Assembly (NCBI RefSeq): GCF_000499845.2
Contig: NC_023756.2
Span: 41,293,393-41,357,392 of the forward strand
Reading direction: 5' to 3'
Source of the DNA: Phaseolus vulgaris
Lineage: Eukaryota; Streptophyta; Magnoliopsida; Fabales; Fabaceae
DNA: 64,000 nt
A program made the position numbers and the translations under genes. Below the pieces are notes generated by a model. It ran no database searches, had not been told where the DNA came from, and saw only the letters and a program-made list of their open reading frames with translations. This document shows, one piece after another, positions 13,076 to 23,525 of this stretch (position 1 is its first letter; every line of letters starts with the position of its first letter).

Positions 13076-13350
13076 CACTAAATATAAATTAATTTTAAAA
13101 ACAAAAATAATTAATCAATTGAATAAATTAAATATTATTTTAAAATTTAAAAAGTTACATTTTTTAATATAGAAACTAATTTTTAAATTGATATTTAATT
13201 AATTATAAATGTTTTAATTACCAATTATCTTATATTTTTAAGATTGATAGCTAAAATATTAGTAACTAATAATTAATTAAATATTAATTTAAAAATTTAA
13301 AATTTATTATATATCAATAATTTTGTAATTTTTATATAATCTAGATAATA
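13076..13350. mobile_element. Decayed CACTA-type MITE
   Basis: It begins CACTAAATATAAATTAATTT and contains the alternating 'tagctaaaatattag' and 'attaattaaatat' text that fills the other CACTA MITEs. A clean right terminus was not found, so the end is approximate. Confidence 0.4.
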
Positions 13351-15115
13351 TAGTAATTATGGCTCAAATTTTTTTCTATTTCATGATATTCTAATAGGAT
13401 AGTAAAATTTGAAACTTTAATGCATATTTTAATGATGGATGAAAATGGTATAATCAAATGAAGACTGGAACCAAAACTTTTGTAAGAACCAAAAATATAC
13501 ATTGAGAAAAGTATAAAGATAAAAAGTGTGGGGATAAAAATGAAATTGGTAGGGAAAACATGTGAGTAGAAGATGGGTATTTAAAGAAGTTTGCAGGGAA
13601 GAACATTTGATAGAAGAGTTTGATGGAGTGGTATCTGATTCTGAATGAGATACATAGAAAAAGTAGATATTGACAGAAAAAGCAGAAGAAGCATAAAAGA
13701 AGGAGAGGAGACCAAGTGTGGGCAGTTATGGTGCCGGCGTTGGGCAATGGCATCCCAATTTTGTGCCCTAAAATGTTGTAGTACCCGTGAGTGAGTTTGA
13801 CTTGAAATTCAAAATTCTGAACATTTTAAATACCCCAAAATACAATCTTCACTCAGAGTGAGATTACCTTGTACTTGTTAACTTCACGACAAATTTGCAC
13901 CACTTGAGCATTAAAACATAGATTTGCACATATCCATTTAATGTGGTCCTTGAACAAATAGAAACTCCTCATATATCAATTAGTCAAACTCTGCCCCATG
14001 AGTGATCTTGTGATCTGAATTGCTAGTGACTCCACGTTTGTTATGATCCCCAGCTTATTTTAGGCAAACAATATTTGATAGTTGAGATCTTTCCTAGCAC
14101 AATGCCAACGAGGAGAACTGTACCTTTTCTTTTATTTTATTTTGTCCCATGCATAAGTAGAAGGAGAGCAAAAAGTGGAATTAACAGAAGTAGCAAGTTT
14201 TCATGGTGAGGATCATCAAATTAATTTTTGACAGTGAAACCAACTTCAGTCTCTATCTCAGCAATACAGAAATAAACAAAAAAACTGATGGGCACTTGGA
14301 AACAGCTAAAAGGGACTTGTTTTAAAATGTTGCCTAATCAAGTTCTAAAGACAACACTTGATAATTAATTTCTTTGACTGAATCTCATACATATAATACT
14401 GTGTCAATTAGGTATAGGTTGAAGTGCCATGGTTGTGCAATGATAGGACCAAAGATCTTATTTTAGTAACAAGGAACCAAAGACAGCTAGCTAAACTTTG
14501 CTTCAATTTATGTGGGGTGAGAAATCGCATTATTTTATACTCATTGATGCGTTAAAGGTACAACAATGTGCAATTCATTCCAAAAATAAGTGGCAGGCTG
14601 GCTGCTATGCATAAATAGAAGTTCCTAATTCAATACATTAAGAAATTCTTGTACTACAGAATAAATCTTGTTTCACTTTAATTTTTTTGCTGATATTAGC
14701 TATTTCTCTTCTTGTTTTCCATTAATCTAATAATAAAAACTCCAAATAGAGTAGGCAGATTCTCTAAAGCCTGTTGTGGCTTTTATAATGATTTCTTACA
14801 GAATATGAACAAAGGGAGAGAAAGGACAAAACGTGAATGTATTGAGGTAGAAAAATAGAGGAACAGACAAGTCAGTAAGAAGCATAAATCATGAAATGAG
14901 GGTCTCTTCTCTTCTCTTCTCTTCTGTCTAAAGCTGAACAAAAATAAAAAAAGGTACGTTACAGAAATAATGGTTACTCCTCATGGACACCACATTTTTC
15001 TACTTCCCATGACATTCAATGCCCGGCAAAATGTAATTGAATTTTACTGGAAATAGCAGAAGTCCTTAGAGGAGAGGAATATCCACCAGTGAATTTCATG
15101 AGAGCAAAAACTTAA
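13351..15115. other. Intergenic DNA downstream of the MATE gene
   Basis: No gene is supported. An open frame of 99 codons on the minus strand at 13454-13753 is rich in F, L, S and C and shows no domain. A short pentanucleotide tract, (TCTCT)n, lies at about 14902-14926. Confidence 0.5.
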
Positions 15116-15285
15116 ATGCAGTTTTTTAGATGTTTTTGAATATTGTTTGTTTCTGATCTGAATTGGAGTTTCACATCAGTAATCTGTACTATTTTTTAAT
15201 GTAAGTTTTTTTTTTATGTAAATTACTGATATGAAACTCTAATTTCAATTTAAAAATAGCACCAAAAACAAGTAAGTAACCGCAT
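15116..15285. mobile_element. Small foldback MITE next to MATE gene 3' end
   Basis: The two halves are imperfect inverted copies. ATGCAGTTTTTTAGATG at the left faces the complement ATGCGGTTACTTACTTG at the right. The inner arms GAGTTTCACATCAGTAAT and its complement (ATTACTGATATGAAACTC) lie around 15167 and 15223. TAA occurs beside both ends, slightly offset on the right. It lies about 150 bp beyond the stop codon of the minus-strand MATE gene, so it may fall inside or just past its 3' UTR. Confidence 0.6.
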
Positions 15286-15438
15286 CTAATGTTATCTAAA
15301 ATTCATAAAATGAAAATGTTATCCTCTGTCTCTACCCTACTGCCCTATACAGTTAAAAGACAAATTTATGAGATATTTTATCCCCCCCTCTCATAAGTTT
15401 TTGTTTTTCTCTTTAAGGTGGTTGATGGATTAAACCAA

Positions 15439-17154
15439 TCACTGTTCATTTTCATCTGAGTCAGCTAATAATGCCAAAGAATCTTCCTTGCTTTCAAATT
15501 TGAGTGGCTTCTCTGGATCAACCTCATGGTTGTGATCATCAACACTAGAAGCTCCTCCCATTCCCGTGAGTTTCTTGGCTCTTTGGGCTTCAAATTCCCA
15601 ATCAGTTCTGCACAGAACCACCAACATGGACACTGCACAAGACCCTTGAGCTGCAAGAAGGCCAAGCCAGAGGCCTTGAAAATCATAGCCAGAGAAGAAA
15701 GCTAGCCAAATGGACACAGGCATTCCCACAAGGTAGAAACATCCCAAGTTGATGTTAGCACCAACTTTAGGCCTTGCTGTGCCTCTCAGCACCCCACACC
15801 CTGTTGTTTGAGGGCAATTCCCAAGCTCACAAAGGCCTATTATGGGTAACACCATAGATGTCAAACTTATAATCTCTTTGTCCTTTGTGAACATGCTAGC
15901 CCATGTGTTCCTGACCATGAGAGCAAAAACCAATGCCAGGACACCTGACACGAAACTGCAAGACAACCCCACAATGGCAGAAAGCCTCGCCTTTGAGGGT
16001 TTCTGTGCGCCAAGCTTGTTGCCAACTCTAGTTGACACACTGAAGCTCAATGAAGAAGGGAAAATGTAAAGCAAAGAAGTGGTTTGGATCAGAATTCCCA
16101 TTGAAGCCACAGTTGCCCTGGGGTTCACCAACAGCCCACATAACAAAATCATGATCTCATACCACCACCATTCCAAGCACACTGAAACACAGCTTGGAAT
16201 AGCCAAATTGAGAAGAGACTTCCACTGTGTGAAGCACTCAAAAGAGAAACCACCCCATGTTTTCTTATGAGTGCCAGAGAAGACTATATAAAGAATCAAA
16301 GAAGCCACAAGGTTGAAGTTTGTCCACACCCCACCAAGAGCCACCCCTTTGATTCCCAGCCTGAGGTGAGACACAAGAAAGTAGTTGATGGGTATGTGAA
16401 GGAGAATTGACAAGGAGGCACAGAGGGTGAGAGGGAGGGTAATGGATTGGCTCCTAAGGTAAATTCTCAAAGGATGTAAGAAAGATTGTGCTATGAGGTC
16501 AGGAATGGAGTAAACAAGATATGATTGGGCTTGTGTGGCCATGGCCTCATCCTGGCCACAAAGGAGAAGAATTTTCTTCATGTGGAGCCAAAGGAGTGAT
16601 ATGGGGAGGGAAGTGAAGAGGAGAAGAAGAATGGTTCTTTGCAAGCAGAGGCCAAGGAGGGTGAACCTCTTGGCACCAAAAGCTTGGCCACAGATTGGCT
16701 CCATTCCTACAGCAAGACCAGACAGGATTGAGTAGCCAGTGATGTTGGCAAAGCCAACAGCCAGGGAGCCACCAGCCAAAGCAAGCTCTCCAAGGTGGCC
16801 AAGGAAGAGCATGGAGATCATGGAGCGGCAGTAGAGGAGGAGGCCAGTAAGGATCATAGGGATGGCTATTTTGGATATGGAAATCACTTCATTGATGGTG
16901 TCAGGGAGATGTGATTTTGCTGGTTCTGTTACAGTTTTTATCGGTTGTGGTGGTGGTGAAGGTGTTGTTTTTGGTGTTGTGGATGTGTTAAGTTGAGGTG
17001 GTGGTGGTGTTGTGTTGTTTTGGAGTTTGGAGATCAAAGGGTTGGTGAGCATTATGGGGTGCTGCTCTTCTGAGTCCTTGATTGAAATTTGGTAATCAGG
17101 AGGTGAAGTGGTGCAGCAGCATTTGCAGGTGACGTCAAGAGTTGGATGACACAT
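15439..17154 (-). CDS. DTX49: MATE family efflux transporter, DTX49-like
   Basis: This single uninterrupted frame encodes 571 residues, the usual size for plant MATE/DETOXIFICATION carriers. These are membrane proteins with 12 helices that exchange protons or sodium for organic compounds. The N-terminal 85 residues are a soluble tail with a CKCCC cluster (11-15) and a Pro/Thr-rich run (48-73). The first MatE half spans about 97-257, with GGSLAVGFANITGYS (128-142) and GMEPICGQAFGA (150-161). The second spans about 318-480, with CLEWWWYEIM (326-335), LLVNPRATVASMGILIQTT (341-359) and GLCELGNCPQTTGCGVLRG (440-458). A charged tail follows. The lack of introns and these motifs fit the DTX48-DTX54 group; of these, DTX49 (At4g23030) seems closest from memory. 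Substrate and membrane are not shown by sequence. The first Met is used because the frame upstream is not conserved-looking and a TATA box lies at a suitable distance. Confidence 0.95.
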   Translation of the reverse strand: MCHPTLDVTCKCCCTTSPPDYQISIKDSEEQHPIMLTNPLISKLQNNTTPPPPQLNTSTTPKTTPSPPPQPIKTVTEPAKSHLPDTINEVISISKIAIPMILTGLLLYCRSMISMLFLGHLGELALAGGSLAVGFANITGYSILSGLAVGMEPICGQAFGAKRFTLLGLCLQRTILLLLFTSLPISLLWLHMKKILLLCGQDEAMATQAQSYLVYSIPDLIAQSFLHPLRIYLRSQSITLPLTLCASLSILLHIPINYFLVSHLRLGIKGVALGGVWTNFNLVASLILYIVFSGTHKKTWGGFSFECFTQWKSLLNLAIPSCVSVCLEWWWYEIMILLCGLLVNPRATVASMGILIQTTSLLYIFPSSLSFSVSTRVGNKLGAQKPSKARLSAIVGLSCSFVSGVLALVFALMVRNTWASMFTKDKEIISLTSMVLPIIGLCELGNCPQTTGCGVLRGTARPKVGANINLGCFYLVGMPVSIWLAFFSGYDFQGLWLGLLAAQGSCAVSMLVVLCRTDWEFEAQRAKKLTGMGGASSVDDHNHEVDPEKPLKFESKEDSLALLADSDENEQ

Positions 17155-17294
17155 GTAGCTACTTTGTGTCCGTGTGGAGGGGAAAAGATGGTTTTGAATA
17201 GACTTGGAACAGAGAGGGAGAGAGATATAGAAACAGAGAGAGAAACAGATTTGAGGATTGAGATGGACGGGGTTTGGAAAGGCTTGTGTGTGGG

Positions 17295-17301
17295 TTTTAT
17301 A
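17295..17301 (-). promoter_or_regulatory. TATA box of the MATE gene
   Basis: On the minus strand the sequence reads CTCTATAAAACCCA about 140 bp upstream of the MATE start codon. This predicts transcription starting near 17270 and a short leader. The leader contains a pyrimidine-rich CTCTCTC stretch (complement of about 17213-17250), common in plant 5' leaders. Confidence 0.65.
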
Positions 17302-17604
17302 GAGTTGTTAGAGTCATAGGTCATGCTATTTTTCGGTGGGGTTTAAGACTTTGAATTATCCATACTCTATTCACATTCATTTATCACTTTATCTCAGTTT
17401 AATCACTACGTCAAAAAAACACAACCAGATACAAATTTGTGTTTCACCTGTTAGGTACGCCTTCAAACTTGTTTAAATCATTTCCTACTTAAAACTCAAA
17501 AAACTGTTTTTTAATTATTTTTTATGATTACTTGCTCATGAGTTTGAATTAAATATACTTCTCTTCAACACATATACATTCTCTTCCAACACATCTTCAA
17601 ATCC

Positions 17605-17875
17605 CATGATAATATTTTATTATATATAAGTGAGTGCAAACTTCATCCCATAAATTGGTTTTATGAGTTGAGTTAAGCTTAAAGTCCACTTCGTAATATG
17701 ATATAAGAGTCATTTAAAAGCCTATTCTAGCAAGTGTTTGTTGGATCTATTGTGCCACCCACTATCGGGCTGTTATCGGACCACCCATAATATATTGTCA
17801 TACACACGAACCCTCACTCTCGACCTGAGGAGGGTTAGAGTTAGACTTAAAATTCACTTCATAATATATATAAAA
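17605..17875 (+). mobile_element. TRIM (short non-coding LTR element), partial
   Basis: The text 'ataagtgagtgcaaac' then 'gttaagcttaaagtccactt' matches the LTR of the TRIM at 39746. A degenerate primer site TGATATAAGAGT (17699-17710; intact form TGGTATCAGAG, for initiator tRNA-Met) follows. Then comes the internal domain with 'cccactatcgggctgttatc' and 'ggaccacccataatat'. Part of the right LTR ('gagttagacttaaaattcac') is left near 17840. It has no coding capacity. Confidence 0.75.
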
Positions 17876-18806
17876 AAAGTAATAATTTTATGTCATGGAT
17901 ATATGTTTGTTTTTTTTATGTTAAGAAGACCCTTTAAAATATAATATTATTACATAAATGACAAAATTTATAAGAGAAAAAAAAAGTTGATAAATTGAAT
18001 GATTTGTAAAGAGAAAAAGATAAAAATAATATAAAGTGGAATAGAAGTTTTTTTTCCCTTTTGGATGGGCTAAAGCGTCCAAACATTGTCCGGCATAAAA
18101 ACATATAGAATTGGAAAGAGATGCAGTTTTGGAATTTGAAGAGTAAGATTTGGAGAGGTTAAAAATTTGTGAGTGTTTTTGTTGTTTTTGAGGCCTAAGT
18201 CCAATTGAAGTATGAATAGATGATTGATGGAGTGTTGTGGAAGGAGTAAAAGAGAGAGAGAGAGAGAGAGATAGATGTATAGGATAATCCAAAAGAGAGG
18301 GTTTTTTGTGGATTATTAAGGGCCAAGAATGCATGAAGACAAGGGTTGTCCTTGGACACAACATACAAGGAAGTAAAGAAAATCCAAAGAGCCCAATGGA
18401 GTTGATCAATGTTGATGATCCTTGATATATAAGGAGTGTTGTTGATTTATTAATATATTGGTTAATCAATGCCAACCCACACTTGTCTGCTTCATAGCTG
18501 GGCAGCTTGGGACAAAGGCACTTAAGGGTTTGTTCTATACTAAGTAGTTTGAGGCATCCAGGGATACCACTGTGTTTTCTTGTTTTGTACTTCCCTTCAG
18601 ATTAATCCCCAACCAAACCAATCCTCTTAAGTCTTGTCTCCAACACTCTCCCAGCTTTGTCTCCACATAATTAATTATTCAATTATCCCATATGTACTAA
18701 ATTCAAAATTAAACTAGAGAAACAATTTTAAAAATTCATTTTTGTACAAGCTAGTTTTAATTTGTACAAAAACTAGCTTCATATTTTTCTTTTCAGATAA
18801 ATTTAT
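17876..18806. other. Intergenic DNA upstream of the MATE gene
   Basis: A (GA)n tract lies at about 18250-18271. An open frame of 184 codons exists on the minus strand (17921-18475), but it crosses this tract, is Ser/Leu-rich and shows no domain, so it is not annotated as a gene. Confidence 0.5.
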
Positions 18807-19350
18807 AGGGATGACAAAGTGAGTCAGGTTTATCACTTAAGTGTAGTGGGTTAATTTTTTGAACTTGTAAGTCCGCATTAGTCTTGTCTGTTTAACCCCC
18901 AACAATGGGTGAGCTAGTCATTCTTTATTTTGGACACTTCTAAAGAAGAATTTCATGATTTTGAATTAAGATTGATGATGATCAATATTTTGTATAAAAC
19001 TTTATTTACATTAATTTTTTATACATCATTTGATTAAGTATGGTTGATATTTACTATATTTTGTCAGACATTAAACTTTATTTAATTAAAATATTAAAGT
19101 TTAATTCAGTTTTATTGTTCTTTCTTGTATTTTTTATTGTCCAAAAAATGATATTAATAACTACAACAAAGTAAATAGATCTAAAACAAAAAAGTAAAAG
19201 AATATATTGAAAAAAAATGATTATCAATCCACCTTATGACAGGACGACTTACTAATTTCAGTCCATATAACTTTGATAGGTCAGTTTAGCCGGTCTCACT
19301 TTTAACATGTCAAAGACTGGTTGGGTCAAAACTAAGCCGAAACGGGTAAT
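18807..19350. mobile_element. Possible hAT-like element relic
   Basis: The left edge TAGGGATGACAAAGTGAGTC resembles the TAGGGATGGCAAAA terminus of the hAT-like element at 23526. Internal GC-richer text about 'cggtctcacttttaac' and 'gccgaaacgggtaat' near 19290-19348 is like the conserved inner end of such elements. A matching right terminus and duplication were not found. Confidence 0.3.
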
Positions 19351-20954
19351 TATTGTATTTTTTTTATTATATATGTTTACTGTATGTCATTTTATTTCAC
19401 ATTTTTACTTTCTTGATTGTAAAGAAACGATTGCATATAAGTGCATGTGACTCATAGATGAATTTTTGAAGTATTTCTATAAATTTCGGTTTTTAAACTA
19501 TGATTGTAAATTTTTCATCTTGGAAATTGGAAATGGGATATGAGACTAATATTTGATTTAGAATTTAGTTATTCTTCACATTATTGTAGAGTTTCATCTA
19601 AAGAAGAGCTGAATAATGGATAAACTAAATCAGTAAATTGTTTAAGATAATTCTCTTGATTTATAAAGAAGGACTGATTACACTTTTGGCTGTTACTTAT
19701 TTATTTGTATTTATTCATCTTTTTCTTTTATTTTGATTTTTATATTTTATTTATTTATTTTTAAGTTGGTCCTTTTTAAGTTTATTTGTAGTGATTTTTT
19801 TGTCTGTAAGAAATTTTGTTAATCATCATTAACACCAATATCTCTATAAAAGTTAAACTATAAAAACAATGAAATATTGAGAAAAAAAGAGATAAAAGAA
19901 TACGGGTGTATTTGGAAGAGTGTTATAAACTTAGATGATTTTAACTTTATATATAAAACTAATGCTAATTAAAAATTAGTTTCAATGAAGTATTTTATGC
20001 TTAAAGCAAGCTTGTATAAGTTCATAAAATATCATATAAAATTCAATATCACAAAGCACTTTTTGAGTAATTTTAAAATTAAGTTTTCATCTTACAAAAT
20101 TCATGTATCAGTGCTCGACATTAAATATTATTGCATGTTATTGAACTTGCACTAGAAAAAGATCTCAATAAGGTAAAATATATATATATATATATATATA
20201 ATTCAAAGAAAAAGATTAGTGTTAAGTGGAAATATATGTGAAGTCCCACTAAATAATACAGAAGATCTCACTGTCTATATTACTACTAATATCATAAATA
20301 GATTTTATTTAATAACAAAAAGTGTATTGTAATATATTTCCTTTAAAGTATACAACAATTCGAAACGTGTAGATTCTTAAATATGATGTTGCACTCATCA
20401 ACACTATCATGATACTACATCAAGTTATTACTTCTAATGTGCAATTAATTATAGATAAAAGTAAATTAAACTTGGATTGTGAAGGTGAAAAAGAACTTGG
20501 TTAGTATACATTGAGAAAAAAAAAGTGAAATTATTTTTTCTAAAGGGTAAAAAGAATTATGTGGTAGAAGTGTTCTAATATTGGAACTTTTTGCTTACAG
20601 AATCATTGTCGGTTAGGTTTAGGAATTGAACAACCAGATTTGTAGTGAAAGTGATGAAGTAAATAGAGCAAGGCATGGCTCTACCTTTAATGACGAAAAT
20701 CTTGAGGTGGAGCCAAAATGCTACTTCACATATCTGCCATTATTAGGTATAGATTGTGATAGCACAATAATAAGGGTTAACAACAAAATGTTTTAATATT
20801 ATTTATTGAAATTTATGCCATTTTATAACATCATGAGTGAGACTTATTATACAAGAAGTGAAACTCACAACATATTTTCAATTTTAATACATTTTAACTT
20901 AATATAAGAAAAACACCTATTCACACAAGTTTTAGAAAGTATATTACTGATATT
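19351..20954. other. AT-rich intergenic DNA
   Basis: No gene or element end is recognised. A (TA)n tract lies at about 20179-20201. Confidence 0.5.
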
Positions 20955-21367
20955 CACTAAAACAATCATTAAATAAAAACTAATTTTAAATATCAAAATA
21001 ATATATTTTATAAATTTTTATTAATAATAAAAACTATTTTAGATACTTGTTTATTTTATAAAACAATTTTTTTTTTTATAAAATAGTTTTTAAATTGATA
21101 TCTAACTATTAGCTATCAAAATTTTATATACTAACTACTTATGTTCTAAATTAGTCTCTATTAGTCTTTTATACACTAATTTAGAATCTAAAATATTAAT
21201 ACTTAAAATTTTGGTAGCTAATTTAGATAACATTTTATTAATAATAGAAATCACATTAGATATCAATAATTTTTTTTTATCTCTAAATTAATATATAATT
21301 TAGTCAATATAGTGATTAATTATTTTTTATTTCTAAATTTGTTTACCATTTAATGATTTTTTTAGTG
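20955..21367. mobile_element. CACTA-type MITE with ATT target duplication
   Basis: The element starts CACTAAAACAATCATTAAAT and ends ATTTAATGATTTTTTTAGTG, an inverted pair. It is flanked on both sides by ATT (20952-20954 and 21368-21370), the three-base duplication typical of CACTA transposons. It is 413 bp long and non-coding. Its interior is full of inverted 'actaatttag' motifs. Confidence 0.75.
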
Positions 21368-22229
21368 ATTTTTTTTTTAACAATAATAACTTAAAAGCTT
21401 TGGAGTTTTGTATCTACAATTAATTAGTTCTTTTATTTTCTAAATAAATTTGATCTTAATAACTAGAGCAGTAAAAATCAATATTAATTGTGAGGTAAAA
21501 CTTTAGTTTTGAGTTTTTGACATTTTTCACAAATTTTATTTTTGAACTAAATAAAAGTGTCAATACTCTAAAAAGTAGGCTATTTAGGTGTTCATTGATT
21601 ATAGCAATGGAATTATAAGAGATTCCAATTAATTGAATACATTCCATTTATCATGAACTGAACGTCTAGATACATGAATAATATATTTCTAAAGATGGAA
21701 AAACATGTTTCTTCTTCACCTTCATTTGCAAACTATTTTGTCATGTTATGCTATGTTCTATGAAAAGGCAACTGTGGAAAACCATGGGGCAAAAGCTTTT
21801 CCCAAATACCTTACTCCAAAGTTCTGACTTCAAACTCTTAGGTTTTGAAAAATCAACCTCTACTACATTTCTTGTAGATGGAAGGAAGAAGAGTTCATTT
21901 TTATTAGTTGAGTTTGTTGACTTTTCTAAAAATTATAATTGTGATGTAGTCTTTTTACTATTTATAGAATTTTTACAATTTACAAAAAAATTAAAAAGTT
22001 TAAGAAAAATTTAATAAAAGAAAAAAAAATGTGAAATAACATCTTATGAAAGAAAGAGTTGTATAAGAAACTAAAGTTAATTACAAGAGTTATTTTAAAG
22101 GAAACATTTACCTTCTTCCACATAATTAGAATTATACATTATATTTTGGAGATATTTTTCTTTAATAAAATTATATTAGACATTATTATGAATATTGATA
22201 TCTTAGTTAGACTGACATTTCAAAATCCA
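21368..22229. other. AT-rich intergenic DNA
   Basis: No gene is supported. Short open frames at 21748-22014 and 22059-22259 show no domain. The right-hand part runs into the 3' end of the LINE below. Confidence 0.5.
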
Positions 22230-22608
22230 ATAATTATATATTATCACAAGAAAAATTAAATATAAAAAAACAAAAAAAACATGTAGAACCAAACCAAATA
22301 CATGCTCATAAATAGAAAAAATACATTCCCAACAAAAATTAAATAAACAAAAATTAGAGAATTTACACCTTTTACGAAAACACTTTAAACCGATGACAGG
22401 AGGAAGAACATTAAAGCATTTAAAATTCAATCTATTATTAGTTCTAAAATTAGTAAGATTGTCAATACAATGATCGTTTTTAAGATAAATGTGAGAGATC
22501 TTAAATTTCATATCACCACAATTTCTAATGCACTTCCTCCATCTTCCTTTAAGAATCTAAGGAGCAAACAAAGGAAGAAATAAAAGCTTGGCAGACAAAG
22601 GTGGAATC

Positions 22609-23054
22609 CTGTGAGGCTCAGACACTTCTCTTAAATGACGTGTTCGTGTCGGACACACATATCGGTGTCAACACTCGTAGGACACTTATTGGTGAAGTGT
22701 TCAATTCAAAAAATATTTGTTAGATTTCTGATAATTCTAGCACGACTGGAACACAATTTTAAAAAGGATAAATACAATAATTTTCTAAAAGCTCAAATTT
22801 ATAGTATAAATTTTTATTTTAATTATAAAAATAAGGAACAAATTCTTTTGAAAGAGTCATGAAAAACATCTTACTGCTCCCAAAAAAATCTGAAACATAC
22901 TTGTGCACATAAATATTTATTGTCAATTTATATAATTCATAATTATATAATATATAGATTTGTGTCCCCATGTCCTACATTTTAGAGATTATACGTATCT
23001 TCGTGTTTGTGTTCGTGTCATGTCAGTGTCTGTATATTTGTTTGTGCTACATAG
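22609..23054. mobile_element. Small TIR element inside the LINE
   Basis: This 446-bp non-coding insert splits the RNase H region of the LINE. It is flanked by GTGGAATC (22601-22608) and GTGAAATC (23055-23062), matching at seven of eight positions. Removing it and one copy rejoins the LINE frame (WLECD, then T-FVCQAF). The ends CTGTGAGGCTC and CTATGTAGCAC (complement of the right) are related. Inside, repeats of the type 'gtgttcgtgtcggacac' and 'gtgtcatgtcagtgtctg' form imperfect inverted arms. The superfamily is uncertain; an 8- or 9-bp duplication fits hAT or Mutator. Confidence 0.75.
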
Positions 23055-23525
23055 GTGAAATCACATTCTAACCACAAATGTCTATAACCAAAAGCCCATG
23101 AGATCTCTATAGTCAAAATAGCACACATAAGCTCTGCATAGTGGGATTTTTTTTAACATTAAAATAAGAGGGGAAATTGTCACTGTATTCACCATGACTT
23201 CCTTTAAAATTTCCACCACAAGCAACATGACCTAGACATTCTCTAGCACCTGCATCAATATTGACTTTAACACATCCAACATTAGGCATCCTCCAATTGA
23301 TTTATAGAGGTTTAGTTTATTTTCGGGGTTTGGTTTAGATATTAAAGAACTTCAAAATAGTAAAGTTAGTAATATCATTATTCATATTTTTTTGGAAGAA
23401 TTAACTGATTGTTTGATGTACACTTGAATTATGTGTATGACCGTATCCAAATTTAGACTCTCTTGAAACCTAGCATGATTTCTCATTCTCCAAAGCATCC
23501 AAATAATATATGTAGCAACTACGAG

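Noticed and set aside
13454..13753. Minus-strand open frame of 99 codons
   Set aside because: It is Phe/Leu/Ser/Cys-rich with no domain and resembles chance translation of AG-rich DNA.
17921..18475. Minus-strand open frame of 184 codons
   Set aside because: It crosses a (GA)n microsatellite, is dominated by Ser/Leu/Thr and shows no domain or homologous exon structure.
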